A DNA stretch of 64,000 nucleotides from Oceanicaulis sp. HTCC2633 (lineage in GTDB: Bacteria; Pseudomonadota; Alphaproteobacteria; Caulobacterales; Maricaulaceae). The stretch lies in NCBI RefSeq assembly GCF_000152745.1, contig NZ_CH672428.1, forward strand, positions 2,757,425 through 2,821,424, written 5' to 3'. How positions within the stretch are numbered: the stretch's first letter is position 1; every line of letters starts with the position of its first letter. Below are positions 51,956 to 60,994 of this stretch, piece after piece. The notes beneath the pieces were generated by a model. It made no database searches. It saw nothing but the letters and a program-made list of their open reading frames with translations, and had not been told where the DNA came from. The translations under genes and the position numbers were made by a program.

Positions 51956-53092
51956 ATGAGCGATGACGAGTTTCGCCCCGCGCAGATGATCTCGGAGCGT
52001 CTGGCAGAGCGCATCCGCACGGAGGGATCGCTGTCGGTGGCCGCCTTCATGGCCGAGGCGCTGTTTCATCCCATGGCGGGCTTTTACGCGACGAAAGACC
52101 CGCTGGGCGCTGCGAACGATTTCATCACGGCGCCCGAAATCAGTCAGATGTTCGGCGAACTTCTGGGCCTGTGGGCGGCGGAATGCTGGATGCAGATGGG
52201 CGCGCCCTCGCGCTTTGAACTGATCGAGCTGGGGCCGGGCACCGGCCGGATGATGAGCGACATGCTTCGGGCAGGGCGGGCCGCGCCCGGATTTCTGGAC
52301 GCGGTCCATGTGACGCTGATCGAAGCGTCGCCCGCGCTCAAGATGGTGCAGGGCCAGACATTGGCGAGCGCCTCTGTCCCGATCAACTGGGCGAAGGATT
52401 TCGACAAGGCGCCGTCCGGTCCCGCTGTCGTCATCGGCAATGAGTTTCTCGACTGTCTGCCGATCCGTCAGGCCATCCGCCACAAGGGCCAATGGCGCGA
52501 ACGGGTGGTGACGCTGCACCCCGAGGACGAAGCCCGTTTCGTCTATGGGCTGGGACCAGTGCTGGGTGAAGCGGATGTGGCCTTCATCGCCCCTGGTCTG
52601 CGCGAAGCCGACGACGGCACGCTGGTGGAATTGCGCCCTGGCGATCAGCAACAGATCGACCAGCTTGCGGCCCGGTTCGACCGCGATCCAGGCTATGCCC
52701 TGTTTGTCGATTACGGGTCTGCAAAGCCTGAGACGGGCGACACGCTGCAGGCCATCCGTGCGCATCAGAAAGTGGATCCGCTGGACGCGCCGGGCACGGC
52801 GGACCTCACAGCCTGGGTCGATTTCGATCGCTTGCTCAGGCTGGGCGAGGACGCCGGATTGTCGGCTTTCGGTCCCATGACCCAGGGCGATTTCCTGACC
52901 GAGCTGGGGATCGAGCAGCGCGCCGCCGTTCTGTCACGCTCGGTCGACGAGGCCGGTCAGGCCAAGCTCAAGCGTCAGATGCACCGCCTGGTCTCGCCTG
53001 AGGATATGGGGACGCTCTTCAAGCTGGCGGCCTTCAGTTCGGAAGGCTTGCCGCCGGCGCCGGGCATCGCGCCGTTCAAACGGTCTCGCTAG
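51956..53092 (+). CDS. MidA/NDUFAF7-family SAM-dependent methyltransferase
   Basis: 378 residues. NDFITAPEISQMFGELLGLW is the characteristic N-terminal motif, followed by the SAM-binding loop ELIELGPGTGRMMSDML and VIGNEFLDCLPIRQ. In mitochondria the homologue NDUFAF7 dimethylates an arginine of complex I subunit NDUFS2; a similar role on NuoD is inferred in bacteria. Thirty-eight bases after lgt. Convergent with a response regulator, the two stops sharing CTAG. Confidence 0.9.
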   Translation: MSDDEFRPAQMISERLAERIRTEGSLSVAAFMAEALFHPMAGFYATKDPLGAANDFITAPEISQMFGELLGLWAAECWMQMGAPSRFELIELGPGTGRMMSDMLRAGRAAPGFLDAVHVTLIEASPALKMVQGQTLASASVPINWAKDFDKAPSGPAVVIGNEFLDCLPIRQAIRHKGQWRERVVTLHPEDEARFVYGLGPVLGEADVAFIAPGLREADDGTLVELRPGDQQQIDQLAARFDRDPGYALFVDYGSAKPETGDTLQAIRAHQKVDPLDAPGTADLTAWVDFDRLLRLGEDAGLSAFGPMTQGDFLTELGIEQRAAVLSRSVDEAGQAKLKRQMHRLVSPEDMGTLFKLAAFSSEGLPPAPGIAPFKRSR

Positions 53093-53472
53093 GCGCTGAG
53101 ATGCGCCTCGATGATGCGGGCGATCACGCGTTCATATTCCTCAAGGTCGGAGGGCTTGACGAAATAGCCGTCCGCGCCGGCCTCGAGGGCGATCCGGATT
53201 TCGTCCTTGAGGTTGGAGGTGGACAGGCTGATGCACGGCACGCCGTCCATCTTGCCGCATTTCTTCACCAGTTTGATGAAGTCCGAGCCCGACATGCCGG
53301 GCAGGCGGCTGTCGACCAGGCAGAAATCAGGTTTCGCTGCGTCGCTGCGGATATAGTCGAGCGCATCCTCGGCCCGTTCGAAGACTTTCAGATCGCCATA
53401 TCCGCGCGCTTCCAGCGCGCTCGTGATCAGGCTGGCGTCAATAAGGCTGTCTTCAATGATCAGGCTGGTCAT
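53089..53472 (-). CDS. single-domain response regulator paired with the ethylene-receptor-like kinase
   Basis: 127 residues, receiver domain only. Acidic pocket IIEDS, phospho-acceptor Asp in FCLVDSRLPGMSGSDF, switch Ser/Thr in SLSTSN and Lys in GYFVKPSDL. Its start lies inside the end of the kinase gene (20-base overlap), so the two are coupled. With no output domain it probably acts on a protein target or as a phosphorelay step, as CheY- and Rcp1-like regulators do. Confidence 0.92.
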   Translation of the reverse strand: MTSLIIEDSLIDASLITSALEARGYGDLKVFERAEDALDYIRSDAAKPDFCLVDSRLPGMSGSDFIKLVKKCGKMDGVPCISLSTSNLKDEIRIALEAGADGYFVKPSDLEEYERVIARIIEAHLSA

Positions 53473-54625
53473 CGCTGATCTCCTCGATCCGGGGAAACTG
53501 CATCAAGAACCGTGCGCCGCCGACAAAATCGGGATCCACGCTGATCTTGCCGTCATGAGCCTCCATGATCCGGGCGCAAAAGGCCAGCCCGACCCCCGAC
53601 CCTGAGACGTCGCTGCGATAGCGCTGCATCATCTTGAACACACCCTCGGCCTGGTTGGCCGGGATGCCGGGGCCATTGTCCGCGAATCGGACCGTCAGAC
53701 CGCCAGGCGTTTCCAAGGCGTCCACGGTGAGCCGGATCTCTTCCTTGTCGGAATACTTCACGGCGTTGTCCACGAGATTGCGGAAGAGGTGCGCCAGCAG
53801 GGTCTCATCGCCTTGCAGGACGGGATCGCCGATGACGTCCAGCGTGATGGGGGCGTCGGGATAATAGGCGGCCAGCAGCTTTTCGAGCAGGGGCCGCAGA
53901 GGCGCAGCGTTCGATGCGGCCTTGGTCTCCACCAGGTCCGAATAGCTCAGCAGCGTGTCGATCAGCATCAGCATGTCACGGGACTTGGCTTTGACGTCAT
54001 GCAGATAGCCCAGCACCTTGTCGTCCCCCTCCGGACCCAGCTGGCGCTGGGCCAGATCCGCCAGCAGCGAGATCTGGCGGGCCGGGGCCTTGAGGTCATG
54101 GGAGGCGCCCGCCGCAAAGTCGCGCAGGGTGCCGTTCGAACGCTCCAGATCCGCGGTCCGGCGCTGGACCTGGCGCTCCAGCGAGTTCGCCAGTTGCTGC
54201 AGCTGGCGCTCCGCGCCCACACGCAGCTGGACTTCGTCCTGCAAAGATTCGTTGGACTGTCTGAGCTGGTCCGTGCTGGGCATGGCCAGCGCCTTGGGCA
54301 GAAGCGGCCAGAGGGTGATCGCGGTCGCGACGGAGACTACGGCGGTCAGGATCTTGAGCGCGCCTTCGGTGAAATAGGCCGGGGTCCAGATCGTGTAGAT
54401 CGAGAACAGGTGCGTGGCGCCGCAGAAGATGATGAACAGGATGAAGAGATAGGCGACGGGCCTGAAAAGGATGTCCGGCCGTCTCAGGGAGATCAGCCAG
54501 ATGACGACGGGGATGGAGAAATAGGCCAGACCGATCAGCGCATCCGAGACCACATGCATCAGCAGGATGTCTGCACGCCACAGATAACACATGCCATGGG
54601 GCATGAAGCCGTGAAGAGATTGCAT
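53453..54625 (-). CDS. sensor histidine kinase with ETR1-type (ethylene-receptor-like) membrane domain
   Basis: 390 residues. Three N-terminal membrane helices (residues about 20-115) contain SDALIGLAYFSIP and FIIFCGATHLFSIYTIW, then LKILTAVVSVATA. These align without gaps to the Arabidopsis ETR1 sensor domain: Asp28, Tyr35, Ile38, Pro39, Cys68 and His72 correspond to ETR1 Asp25, Tyr32, Ile35, Pro36, Cys65 and His69, the last two being the copper ligands for ethylene. A coiled-coil linker leads to a HisKA domain (ASHDLKAPARQISLLADL) and an ATPase domain (FRNLVDNAVKYS; FADNGPGIP; GSGVGLAFC). Ethylene or another small-ligand sensing is inferred by homology. Confidence 0.88.
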   Translation of the reverse strand: MQSLHGFMPHGMCYLWRADILLMHVVSDALIGLAYFSIPVVIWLISLRRPDILFRPVAYLFILFIIFCGATHLFSIYTIWTPAYFTEGALKILTAVVSVATAITLWPLLPKALAMPSTDQLRQSNESLQDEVQLRVGAERQLQQLANSLERQVQRRTADLERSNGTLRDFAAGASHDLKAPARQISLLADLAQRQLGPEGDDKVLGYLHDVKAKSRDMLMLIDTLLSYSDLVETKAASNAAPLRPLLEKLLAAYYPDAPITLDVIGDPVLQGDETLLAHLFRNLVDNAVKYSDKEEIRLTVDALETPGGLTVRFADNGPGIPANQAEGVFKMMQRYRSDVSGSGVGLAFCARIMEAHDGKISVDPDFVGGARFLMQFPRIEEISDDQPDH

Positions 54626-54841
54626 GAGCGCCTCTGAGCTTGCGGAATTGCGTATCCGACACTCTAGGTTTCTGCTTAAGGGAGTGTTTCAGATGCGAGA
54701 CGCGCCCTAGGCGTGTGCAGCGGGCTTTTTCCGTTCACGTCCTGATCATCATGACAGCATGGCGGGCGCCCCGCCGCTTTGCCGCACGCGCTTATCCTGC
54801 TATGAGCGCGCCGCGGCTCAGAACACGGGAGAGGGCAGATC

Positions 54842-55774
54842 ATGAAACTGATGTGCGGCAACGCCAACCGACCACTGGCCAAGGCCATCGCCGATTATCT
54901 TGACGCCCCCCTGTCGGATGTGGAGATCGAGCGCTTCGCCGATGGCGAGCTGTTCGTGCGCATCGACGAGAACATGCGCGGCCAGGATGTCTTCATCATC
55001 CAGCCCACCTCCGAGCCCGCCAACGACCATCTGATGGAATTGCTGATCTGCATGGACGCGCTGGCTCGCGCCAGCGCCAACCGGATCACCGCCGTCATTC
55101 CCTATTTCGGCTATGCCCGTCAGGACCGCAAAACCGGCGGCCGCACCCCGATCACCGCCAAGCTGGTGGCGAACCTCGTAGCCGAGGCCGGCGCCCACCG
55201 AGTGCTGACCATCGATTTGCATGCGGGCCAGATCCAGGGCTTCTTCGACATTCCGACCGACAACCTCTTCGCCACCCCGGTGATCGAGCAGGACATCCGT
55301 CAGCACTATGATGTCGAGGACCTGCTGATCGTGTCTCCGGATGTGGGCGGGGTGGTGCGCGCACGCTCGCTGGCCGGGCGTCTGGGCGCGGACATCGCCA
55401 TCGTCGACAAGCGCCGTCCCAAGGCGGGCGTGTCTGAAGTGATGAACATCATCGGCGATGTCGAAGGCCGCCGCTGCATCATCTTCGACGACATCATCGA
55501 TTCCGGCGGCACGCTGTGCAACGCCGCGGCGGCGCTCAAGGAGCAGGGCGCCAAGGAAGTCTCCGCCTACATCACCCATGGCGTCCTGTCCGGCAAGGCG
55601 GTGGAGCGGATCTCCAACTCCGTCCTGAAAGAGCTTGTGGTCACCGATTCCATCGACGTGACCGCCAAGGTGGCGGCGGGCAAGAATATCCGCTCGCTGT
55701 CGGTGGCGCCGCTGCTGGGCGAGGCGATCCGCCGGATCGCCAATGACGAGTCTGTCTCCAAGCTGTTCGACTAG
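54842..55774 (+). CDS. prs: ribose-phosphate pyrophosphokinase
   Basis: 310 residues. Flag-loop region [12 protein letters not shown], catalytic loop [14 protein letters not shown] and PRPP-binding [18 protein letters not shown]. Makes phosphoribosyl pyrophosphate for nucleotides, His and Trp. GGGAGAGGG lies just upstream of the ATG. Starts the prs-rplY-pth cluster conserved in alphaproteobacteria. Confidence 0.97.
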   Translation: MKLMCGNANRPLAKAIADYLDAPLSDVEIERFADGELFVRIDENMRGQDVFIIQPTSEPANDHLMELLICMDALARASANRITAVIPYFGYARQDRKTGGRTPITAKLVANLVAEAGAHRVLTIDLHAGQIQGFFDIPTDNLFATPVIEQDIRQHYDVEDLLIVSPDVGGVVRARSLAGRLGADIAIVDKRRPKAGVSEVMNIIGDVEGRRCIIFDDIIDSGGTLCNAAAALKEQGAKEVSAYITHGVLSGKAVERISNSVLKELVVTDSIDVTAKVAAGKNIRSLSVAPLLGEAIRRIANDESVSKLFD

Positions 55775-55885
55775 GCTGGAGACGCGCCGCGGAAGAGTCA
55801 GCGGATCGCTTGCGCTCCCCGCAAGCTTCCGCTATAGCCCGCGGCTCGAAAGTTCTTACTCAGTCTTGATGGCTGAACGAAGCGC

Positions 55886-55907
55886 GCGCCGCCAAAACCG
55901 GCGGCGC
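55886..55907 (+). promoter_or_regulatory. hairpin between prs and rplY
   Basis: GCGCCGCC, loop AAAACC, GGCGGCGC: an eight-pair stem about 35 bases before rplY, followed by TTGCGTTT rather than a clean T run. Could be a weak terminator for prs or a leader structure of rplY. Confidence 0.45.
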
Positions 55908-55941
55908 TTGCGTTTAAACCGATTTCGTATGGGACCGGACC

Positions 55942-56574
55942 ATGAGCGATATTGTTCTCTCCGTCGAAGTGCGTGAGCGCACGGGTACTGGCGGCGCACG
56001 TGAAACCCGCCGCAACGGCTTTGTGCCGGGCGTTCTTTATGGCGGCGACAAAGGTCCCGTCTCGATCGCGCTGAAAAACAACGAAGTGATCAAGGCGATC
56101 AACTCGGGCAAATTCCTCGCTCAGATGATCACCATCGATCACAAGGGTGAAAAGCAGTCCGTGCTGACCCGCGACGTGCAATTCCACCCGGTTCGCGACG
56201 AGCCGGTGCACATCGACTTCCAGCGCGTTGACGAAAGCACCATCATCACCGTCGAAGTGACCGTGCACTTCCACAATGACGAGAAGTCTCCGGGCCTGAA
56301 GCGCGGCGGCGTTCTGAACGTTGTGCGTCACGCCGTGGAAGTGAACGTGCCGGCGGGCTCGATCCCGGATCAGATCGATGTGGACCTCTCCGGTTACGAC
56401 ATCGGCGATTCCATCCACATCTCCGCCGTGACCCTGCCGGAAGGCGTCACCCCGGCGATCACCGACCGCGACTTCACCATCGCCACCATCCAGAACTCTC
56501 GCGCGGCGCGTGCGACCGAGGATGAAGAGGGCGCTGAAGGCGAAGAGACCGAGGCCGAGGGCGACGAGGAGTAA
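55942..56574 (+). CDS. rplY: 50S ribosomal protein L25 (CTC/TL5 form)
   Basis: 210 residues: the long form with an N-terminal 5S-rRNA-binding domain (RERTGTGGARETRRNGFVPG) and a C-terminal CTC beta domain (VHFHNDEKSPGLKRGGVLNV). It ends in a Glu-rich tail. Usual partner of pth in bacteria. Confidence 0.96.
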   Translation: MSDIVLSVEVRERTGTGGARETRRNGFVPGVLYGGDKGPVSIALKNNEVIKAINSGKFLAQMITIDHKGEKQSVLTRDVQFHPVRDEPVHIDFQRVDESTIITVEVTVHFHNDEKSPGLKRGGVLNVVRHAVEVNVPAGSIPDQIDVDLSGYDIGDSIHISAVTLPEGVTPAITDRDFTIATIQNSRAARATEDEEGAEGEETEAEGDEE

Positions 56575-56602
56575 TCCTCTTTCCTTCGTCCGCAACGGAC
56601 TT

Positions 56603-56640
56603 AAAAGGCGGCTGGCGGACACTGTCCCGGCCGCCTTTTT
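56603..56640 (+). terminator. terminator after rplY
   Basis: AAAAGGCGGC and GCCGCCTTTT form a perfect ten-pair outer stem with an inner hairpin, ending in TTTTT. It lies between rplY and pth, so pth relies on read-through or its own promoter. Confidence 0.85.
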
Positions 56641-56657
56641 CATTTCTGGAGCGCGTC

Positions 56658-57242
56658 ATGCATCTGATCGTTGGGCTCGGCAATCCGGGCGGCAAATACG
56701 CCGGCAACCGTCACAATGTGGGCTTCATGGCGCTGGACGCCATCGCCGAGGACTGGCGGCTGGGGCCGTGGAAATCGCGCTTTTCCGGTCAGACCGCCGA
56801 AGGCGTGGTGGAGACCGGGCAGGGACCGAAGAAGGTCCTGCTGCTCAAGCCCCAGACCTTCTACAACGAGTCCGGCCGGGCCGTGGCCGAGGCGGCGCGC
56901 TTTTACAAGATCGAGGCGGACAAGATCATGGTCTTCCATGACGAGCTCGATCTGGCGCCCGGCAAGTTCCGTCTCAAGACGGGCGGCGGGCATGCGGGCA
57001 ATAACGGCCTGCGCTCGACCAAGGCGCATATCGAGGGCGATTTCAAGCGCGGCCGCATCGGCATCGGCCATCCCGGCGACAAGAACCAGGTCACCAACTG
57101 GGTTCTGGGCGATTTCTCCAAGGCCGAGGGTGAGTGGCTGGGCCCGCTGCTGGACGCGATCGCGCGCGCCTTCCCGCTCATCCTGGAGGGCAATGAAGAC
57201 GCCTTCCAGACCAGGGTGACCCATCTCGCGCCCGCGCCCTGA
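56658..57242 (+). CDS. pth: peptidyl-tRNA hydrolase
   Basis: 194 residues. Catalytic His in NRHNVGFMALD, conserved Asp and HDELDLAPGKFRLKTGGG, then the GGHAGNNGLRS signature. Recycles peptidyl-tRNA released from stalled ribosomes. In relatives pth is usually followed by ychF; here an unrelated large gene follows. Confidence 0.97.
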   Translation: MHLIVGLGNPGGKYAGNRHNVGFMALDAIAEDWRLGPWKSRFSGQTAEGVVETGQGPKKVLLLKPQTFYNESGRAVAEAARFYKIEADKIMVFHDELDLAPGKFRLKTGGGHAGNNGLRSTKAHIEGDFKRGRIGIGHPGDKNQVTNWVLGDFSKAEGEWLGPLLDAIARAFPLILEGNEDAFQTRVTHLAPAP

Positions 57243-57344
57243 CACCGCGCGCTGAGTCCCTGAACGCGTTTTTGACTCGCCTCTTGGTTGATCCTGTCCT
57301 TCAATGGCGCAGTCTATGGACCATGCGCGGAGGAGGGGGCGCTC

Positions 57345-60275
57345 ATGTGGGGCAGGAAGCGGCGTGCGTTTTATGCAGTGGATCCGGTGAACCCGGACGC
57401 CATGCAGGACGGCGGAAAACCGCACTTTCTGGATAAGTTCAAGGCGGTCGTCGATGACGTGCTGGGCCCGGCGCCGCTGCATGTCTGCATCGAGGCGGCC
57501 AATCCCAGAATGCTCGGCCGCTCTTCGGACCTGCTGATGCACCTGATGCTCAGCACCAATTTCGGCAGCTCGCCGCCCTCCTCACGGAACGGGATCCAGA
57601 TCCATTTCATCCCCGACCGACTGTCGGTCCCGGCGCTGGACGGGCATGTCCTGGCGATCGGGGGGCCGCGCTCCAACGTGATCTCGCGGATCGCGATGGA
57701 ATACGAGATGAACTATAGCGACCGCCTGCCATTCTACCGGCGGTACACGAGCGCCTGTTTCAAGATGCGCTACACCCATATCAACCGGCGCGATTACGAT
57801 GACCGGGTGCTGACCGATATCGAGTCCCTGGACGAGACCGCGCTTGAAATCATTCATCACTACTACAACGACATCAACAAGATGCGTGATCAGGTCAAGG
57901 CGAACCCCCGCTCGCCCAGCAAGGATATCTACCTGTTCAGCGCCAATCGCAGCATCCTCAGCGCGCCCAAGCGCTCGCTTCCCTCGCTGTCCATAGACCT
58001 GACCGCGCTGCAGGAGAGCGGCGTGTCCATCCTCGCCCGCCCGGTCTCGGATTTCGTGCTGTACGACCATTTCGTCGAAACGCTGCTTCCCAACGTGTTC
58101 TCGAAGGGGGTGGACCAGCACGGGCTGATCATCATGCATGGTCTTCGCAATCTGGGCACGTTCGCCGGGGCGGGCATTCTGGACGACCCGGCGCATCTGG
58201 AGACCCTCCGGTCCCGCCTGGAGCAGTTCAAGCTGCGCCGGTCGGAAGGCTCGGCGAAGGCGGACCAGCGATGCTGGAGCGTCATCCGGCCTCTGGAATA
58301 TGTCTTCGAGCAGCACTCCGAGGCGGAAGCGATCAAGCTGATCTCGGGTCTGGGCTATGGCCCCATTCGCGAGATGCACGGCGAGAGCCTCGCCATTCAG
58401 GCGCAGAACACGTCGGAAGCGCGCGACGAGGCCAAGCAGAATCTTGTGGAGTGGTCACGGGTCGAGCGGTTTCAGGCAGAGATCCGACGCCAGCATTACG
58501 ACAAGCCGGTCGAGAAGCGGCGACGCTCCGCGGTGAAATTCGATCAGATTGACGAGAACCAGATCCTGGACGCCATGTCCCTGCCGCGTGATCAGCACAT
58601 GCGGCGCCATCAGATCTATGTGCTGGGGTGCTTTGAAGCCAAGAAAACCGTTTTCACCCAGCAGACCCGGGCGATGACCCTGATCCATGCCCTCTTCAAG
58701 GCGGGCAAGATCGGCAAGGGGCGAAAGATCTGCATCATTGGCGGCGGGATCAGCGGCATGGCCGCCGCGGTGGCGGCTGCGGAAACCGGCACCCGGGTCG
58801 TCTTGCTGGAAAAAGAGCCCGAGCTTGTCCCGGTCATTGATCGCAAGAGCCAGCGCTATCTGCATCCGCGTTTCTATGACTGGCCGGAAAAGGGCTGTGA
58901 GCACGGCTCGACCGATTTTCCGCTGCCCGCGCTCAACTGGACCGCCGGCCGCGCCGAGACCGTCATCAGCACGCTCGTTGATCAGTTCGAGGCGTATCAG
59001 GCCCGTCGCGCCAGTCTCGGCGATTACACCGATTTCTCGGTGTATCGCGAGTTCCCGGTGCAAATGCTGCTCTTTGACCGCCAGAACCGGAAGCACATCG
59101 TCGCAAACTGGCATTTCGGCGTTGATGAGGATGGCGAGATGAGAGCGGTCACAGAGCCGCGGTCCATTCAGGAACAACTGGAAAGAAGACGCCGCAAACA
59201 CGCGACGGCGACCGAAGCCGACCTCCTGGCCGAACGGCGCATGAAAGCCTCCGCCTATATCGCGCACTTGCAGAAAATGGGGGAGGGCGATCACGGCTAT
59301 CCCGCCAGACGGGATCCCAGGGCGTCAGCGGCTGAGGAGTACAACGCCGCCGACGACCCCTGGTCGATCGTGGACTGTGACGTGGTGGTCTTCGCCACGG
59401 GCTTCGGAGCCGAGATCCCCAGGGAGTTCAACGCGAAGGTCAATCCGCCCATGCCGGAGGACCTGATCCTGAACAAGGGATACTGGACGCCAGACGAAAC
59501 CGGTTTCGGGCGCGCCAGCGAACCCTTGGAGATCAAGGAAGATGCAGAGAGCGCGCCGGACCGGCTGTTCGTGGTGTCGGGCTCGGGGGATGGCGCGCTC
59601 GTGGACATTCTCCGGCTGTGCATCGAGAACTTTGACCATGAGCGGCTGGTTAATGAGCTCAACGCGCTCCTGTCGCCCCGGCTGAATGGCGCGGTCTGGG
59701 CCAACCAGTCCGATGTTCTGGTCTATGGCGACGAGCTCTCGCGCTTGTTTGAATCAGATGACTTCAAGCTGGTCGAAGGCGAAAAGGACCGGTTGGCGCA
59801 GATCGACCAGGTCATGTCCGGCTTTGATATCGACGCCTTCCTCGACCGGCTGGATGTGAAGCTCAACCCCGTCCAGGTCTATAATGTCGCCAATGTTCCG
59901 CAGCCTTTCTGGCCGGCCTCCTGTACGGCCCACCGGCTGCTGGTCTGGTGCCTGTTCAAGAAAGGCCGGGTGCGCTTCATCGAGGGCGCCATCACCGGCT
60001 ATGAGGCCGATGAGGCCCAGAAGGCGCTGCACATCCGGCGCAAGCTTGCGGGCAAGACGCGCCGGATCAACCCGTCCGGGGTGGTGATCCGTCACGGGGT
60101 GGGGCAGCGGCATGCCGGATTCCTGAAGATCCAGGGCGTGCTGGATGAGGAATCCCGGTCGCACGAGGATATCGCCAATGATGGTCGCCGGCTGGTGGCG
60201 CTCTTGCGCCTGTCCAATACGCTGCACCCGGAAACGGAGAAGTTCTTCCGTCACACCATCAAGCATCTGAAATAG
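57345..60275 (+). CDS. large FAD-binding oxidoreductase with unrecognised N-terminal half
   Basis: 976 residues from the ATG at 57345, which has GGAGGAGGGGG upstream; upstream in-frame starts lack it. Residues 1-460 match no family I recognise: the start holds VVDDVLGPAPLHVCIEAANP and DGHVLAIGGPRSNVISRIAM, suggesting a Rossmann-like nucleotide- or sugar-binding domain, and a charged helical middle follows. From about residue 465 an FAD-binding fold begins: ICIIGGGISGMAAAVAAAE ending in an acidic VVLLEKE, the distinctive YLHPRFYDWPEKG, VVVFATGFGAEIP, and the late GSGDGALVDILRL. C-terminal segment ASCTAHRLLVWCLFKKG follows. No signal peptide. Reaction unknown. Single gene, possibly with the hairpin after it. 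Confidence 0.8.
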   Translation: MWGRKRRAFYAVDPVNPDAMQDGGKPHFLDKFKAVVDDVLGPAPLHVCIEAANPRMLGRSSDLLMHLMLSTNFGSSPPSSRNGIQIHFIPDRLSVPALDGHVLAIGGPRSNVISRIAMEYEMNYSDRLPFYRRYTSACFKMRYTHINRRDYDDRVLTDIESLDETALEIIHHYYNDINKMRDQVKANPRSPSKDIYLFSANRSILSAPKRSLPSLSIDLTALQESGVSILARPVSDFVLYDHFVETLLPNVFSKGVDQHGLIIMHGLRNLGTFAGAGILDDPAHLETLRSRLEQFKLRRSEGSAKADQRCWSVIRPLEYVFEQHSEAEAIKLISGLGYGPIREMHGESLAIQAQNTSEARDEAKQNLVEWSRVERFQAEIRRQHYDKPVEKRRRSAVKFDQIDENQILDAMSLPRDQHMRRHQIYVLGCFEAKKTVFTQQTRAMTLIHALFKAGKIGKGRKICIIGGGISGMAAAVAAAETGTRVVLLEKEPELVPVIDRKSQRYLHPRFYDWPEKGCEHGSTDFPLPALNWTAGRAETVISTLVDQFEAYQARRASLGDYTDFSVYREFPVQMLLFDRQNRKHIVANWHFGVDEDGEMRAVTEPRSIQEQLERRRRKHATATEADLLAERRMKASAYIAHLQKMGEGDHGYPARRDPRASAAEEYNAADDPWSIVDCDVVVFATGFGAEIPREFNAKVNPPMPEDLILNKGYWTPDETGFGRASEPLEIKEDAESAPDRLFVVSGSGDGALVDILRLCIENFDHERLVNELNALLSPRLNGAVWANQSDVLVYGDELSRLFESDDFKLVEGEKDRLAQIDQVMSGFDIDAFLDRLDVKLNPVQVYNVANVPQPFWPASCTAHRLLVWCLFKKGRVRFIEGAITGYEADEAQKALHIRRKLAGKTRRINPSGVVIRHGVGQRHAGFLKIQGVLDEESRSHEDIANDGRRLVALLRLSNTLHPETEKFFRHTIKHLK

Positions 60276-60280
60276 GGGAT

Positions 60281-60311
60281 GCGGGGCGCGGCCCGGACGG
60301 GCCCGTCCCGC
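60281..60311 (+). terminator. nested hairpin after the FAD oxidoreductase gene (no T run)
   Basis: GCGGG pairs with CCCGC around an inner GGCCC-GGAC-GGGCC stem, six bases after the stop. The lack of a T run makes it at best an atypical or Rho-assisted terminator. Confidence 0.45.
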
Positions 60312-60492
60312 ATGAACGGAAGTTCACAATTCCGCCAGCTTTCCGGCGGGAAGACGCCCTCAAAAACACGCCAGAATACCCCGATTTCGGCCATCTGCGG
60401 ACACAAGCGCTCATCATATTCGATCCTGCCAGACGACGAGGCGGCCCTCAGACGCCCCGTGACTGTCCGGCCTAGAGCAAGGAGAGAGACTG

Positions 60493-60756
60493 ATGAAACG
60501 CCAAGTTCTGATTTCGACGATCGCTGCTGCTGCTTTCGCAGGCGCTGCATTCGCTGAAGCCCCGATGTTCGACACTGTCGACACCGATGGCGACGGCGTG
60601 ATCACCCTGTCTGAAGCGCAAGCTGTTGCGCCGGAACTGACCGAAGACGAATTCGCTGCGTTCGACGTGAACGCCGATGGCGGCCTGGACCAGGCCGAGT
60701 TCGAAGCCTGGGCGGCGACGCTTCCGGCTGACGAAGAGCACGGCGAAGGCCACTAA
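60493..60756 (+). CDS. secreted EF-hand calcium-binding protein
   Basis: 87 residues with GGAGAGAGACTG before the ATG. A signal peptide (MKRQVLISTIAAAAFAGAAF, cut near AFA-EA) precedes two EF-hands, DTDGDGVITLSE and DVNADGGLDQAE, each with Asp at 1, 3 and 5 and Glu at 12. It ends in an acidic His tail, DEEHGEGH. Probably a periplasmic calcium binder. It lies near a Na+/Ca2+ antiporter on the opposite strand. Confidence 0.9.
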   Translation: MKRQVLISTIAAAAFAGAAFAEAPMFDTVDTDGDGVITLSEAQAVAPELTEDEFAAFDVNADGGLDQAEFEAWAATLPADEEHGEGH

Positions 60757-60804
60757 GCCTTACTGCGCTTCACACCCTCTGCACGTCCCCCCACGTGCAC
60801 CCCG

Positions 60805-60836
60805 GGGCCGGTCGCCATGCGACCGGCCCTGTTTGT
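60805..60836 (+). terminator. terminator after the EF-hand gene
   Basis: GGGCCGGTCGC, loop CAT, GCGACCGGCCC, then TGTTTGTT: a perfect 11-pair stem about 50 bases after the stop. Confidence 0.85.
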
Positions 60837-60994
60837 TGGGGCGGACATGAACGGGCTGACAGGCTTGCGGCGAGCGGGCCTTATTCGCGCCCCGGACTTT
60901 CCCTTTTGCCGCCCTTGTGAGGTCACAGCGCCGGATCAGATTGATCCTCGCTCCTCCCCGAGCGCCCGCCGCAAGGCGGATGAACCTTCCCATC
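60837..60994 (+). other. gene-free stretch bounded by two plus-strand terminators
   Basis: About 160 bases with no convincing reading frame: the only frame through it has no ribosome site and runs into the next terminator. Since a second strong plus-strand terminator follows, a short RNA transcribed rightwards is possible. Confidence 0.35.
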
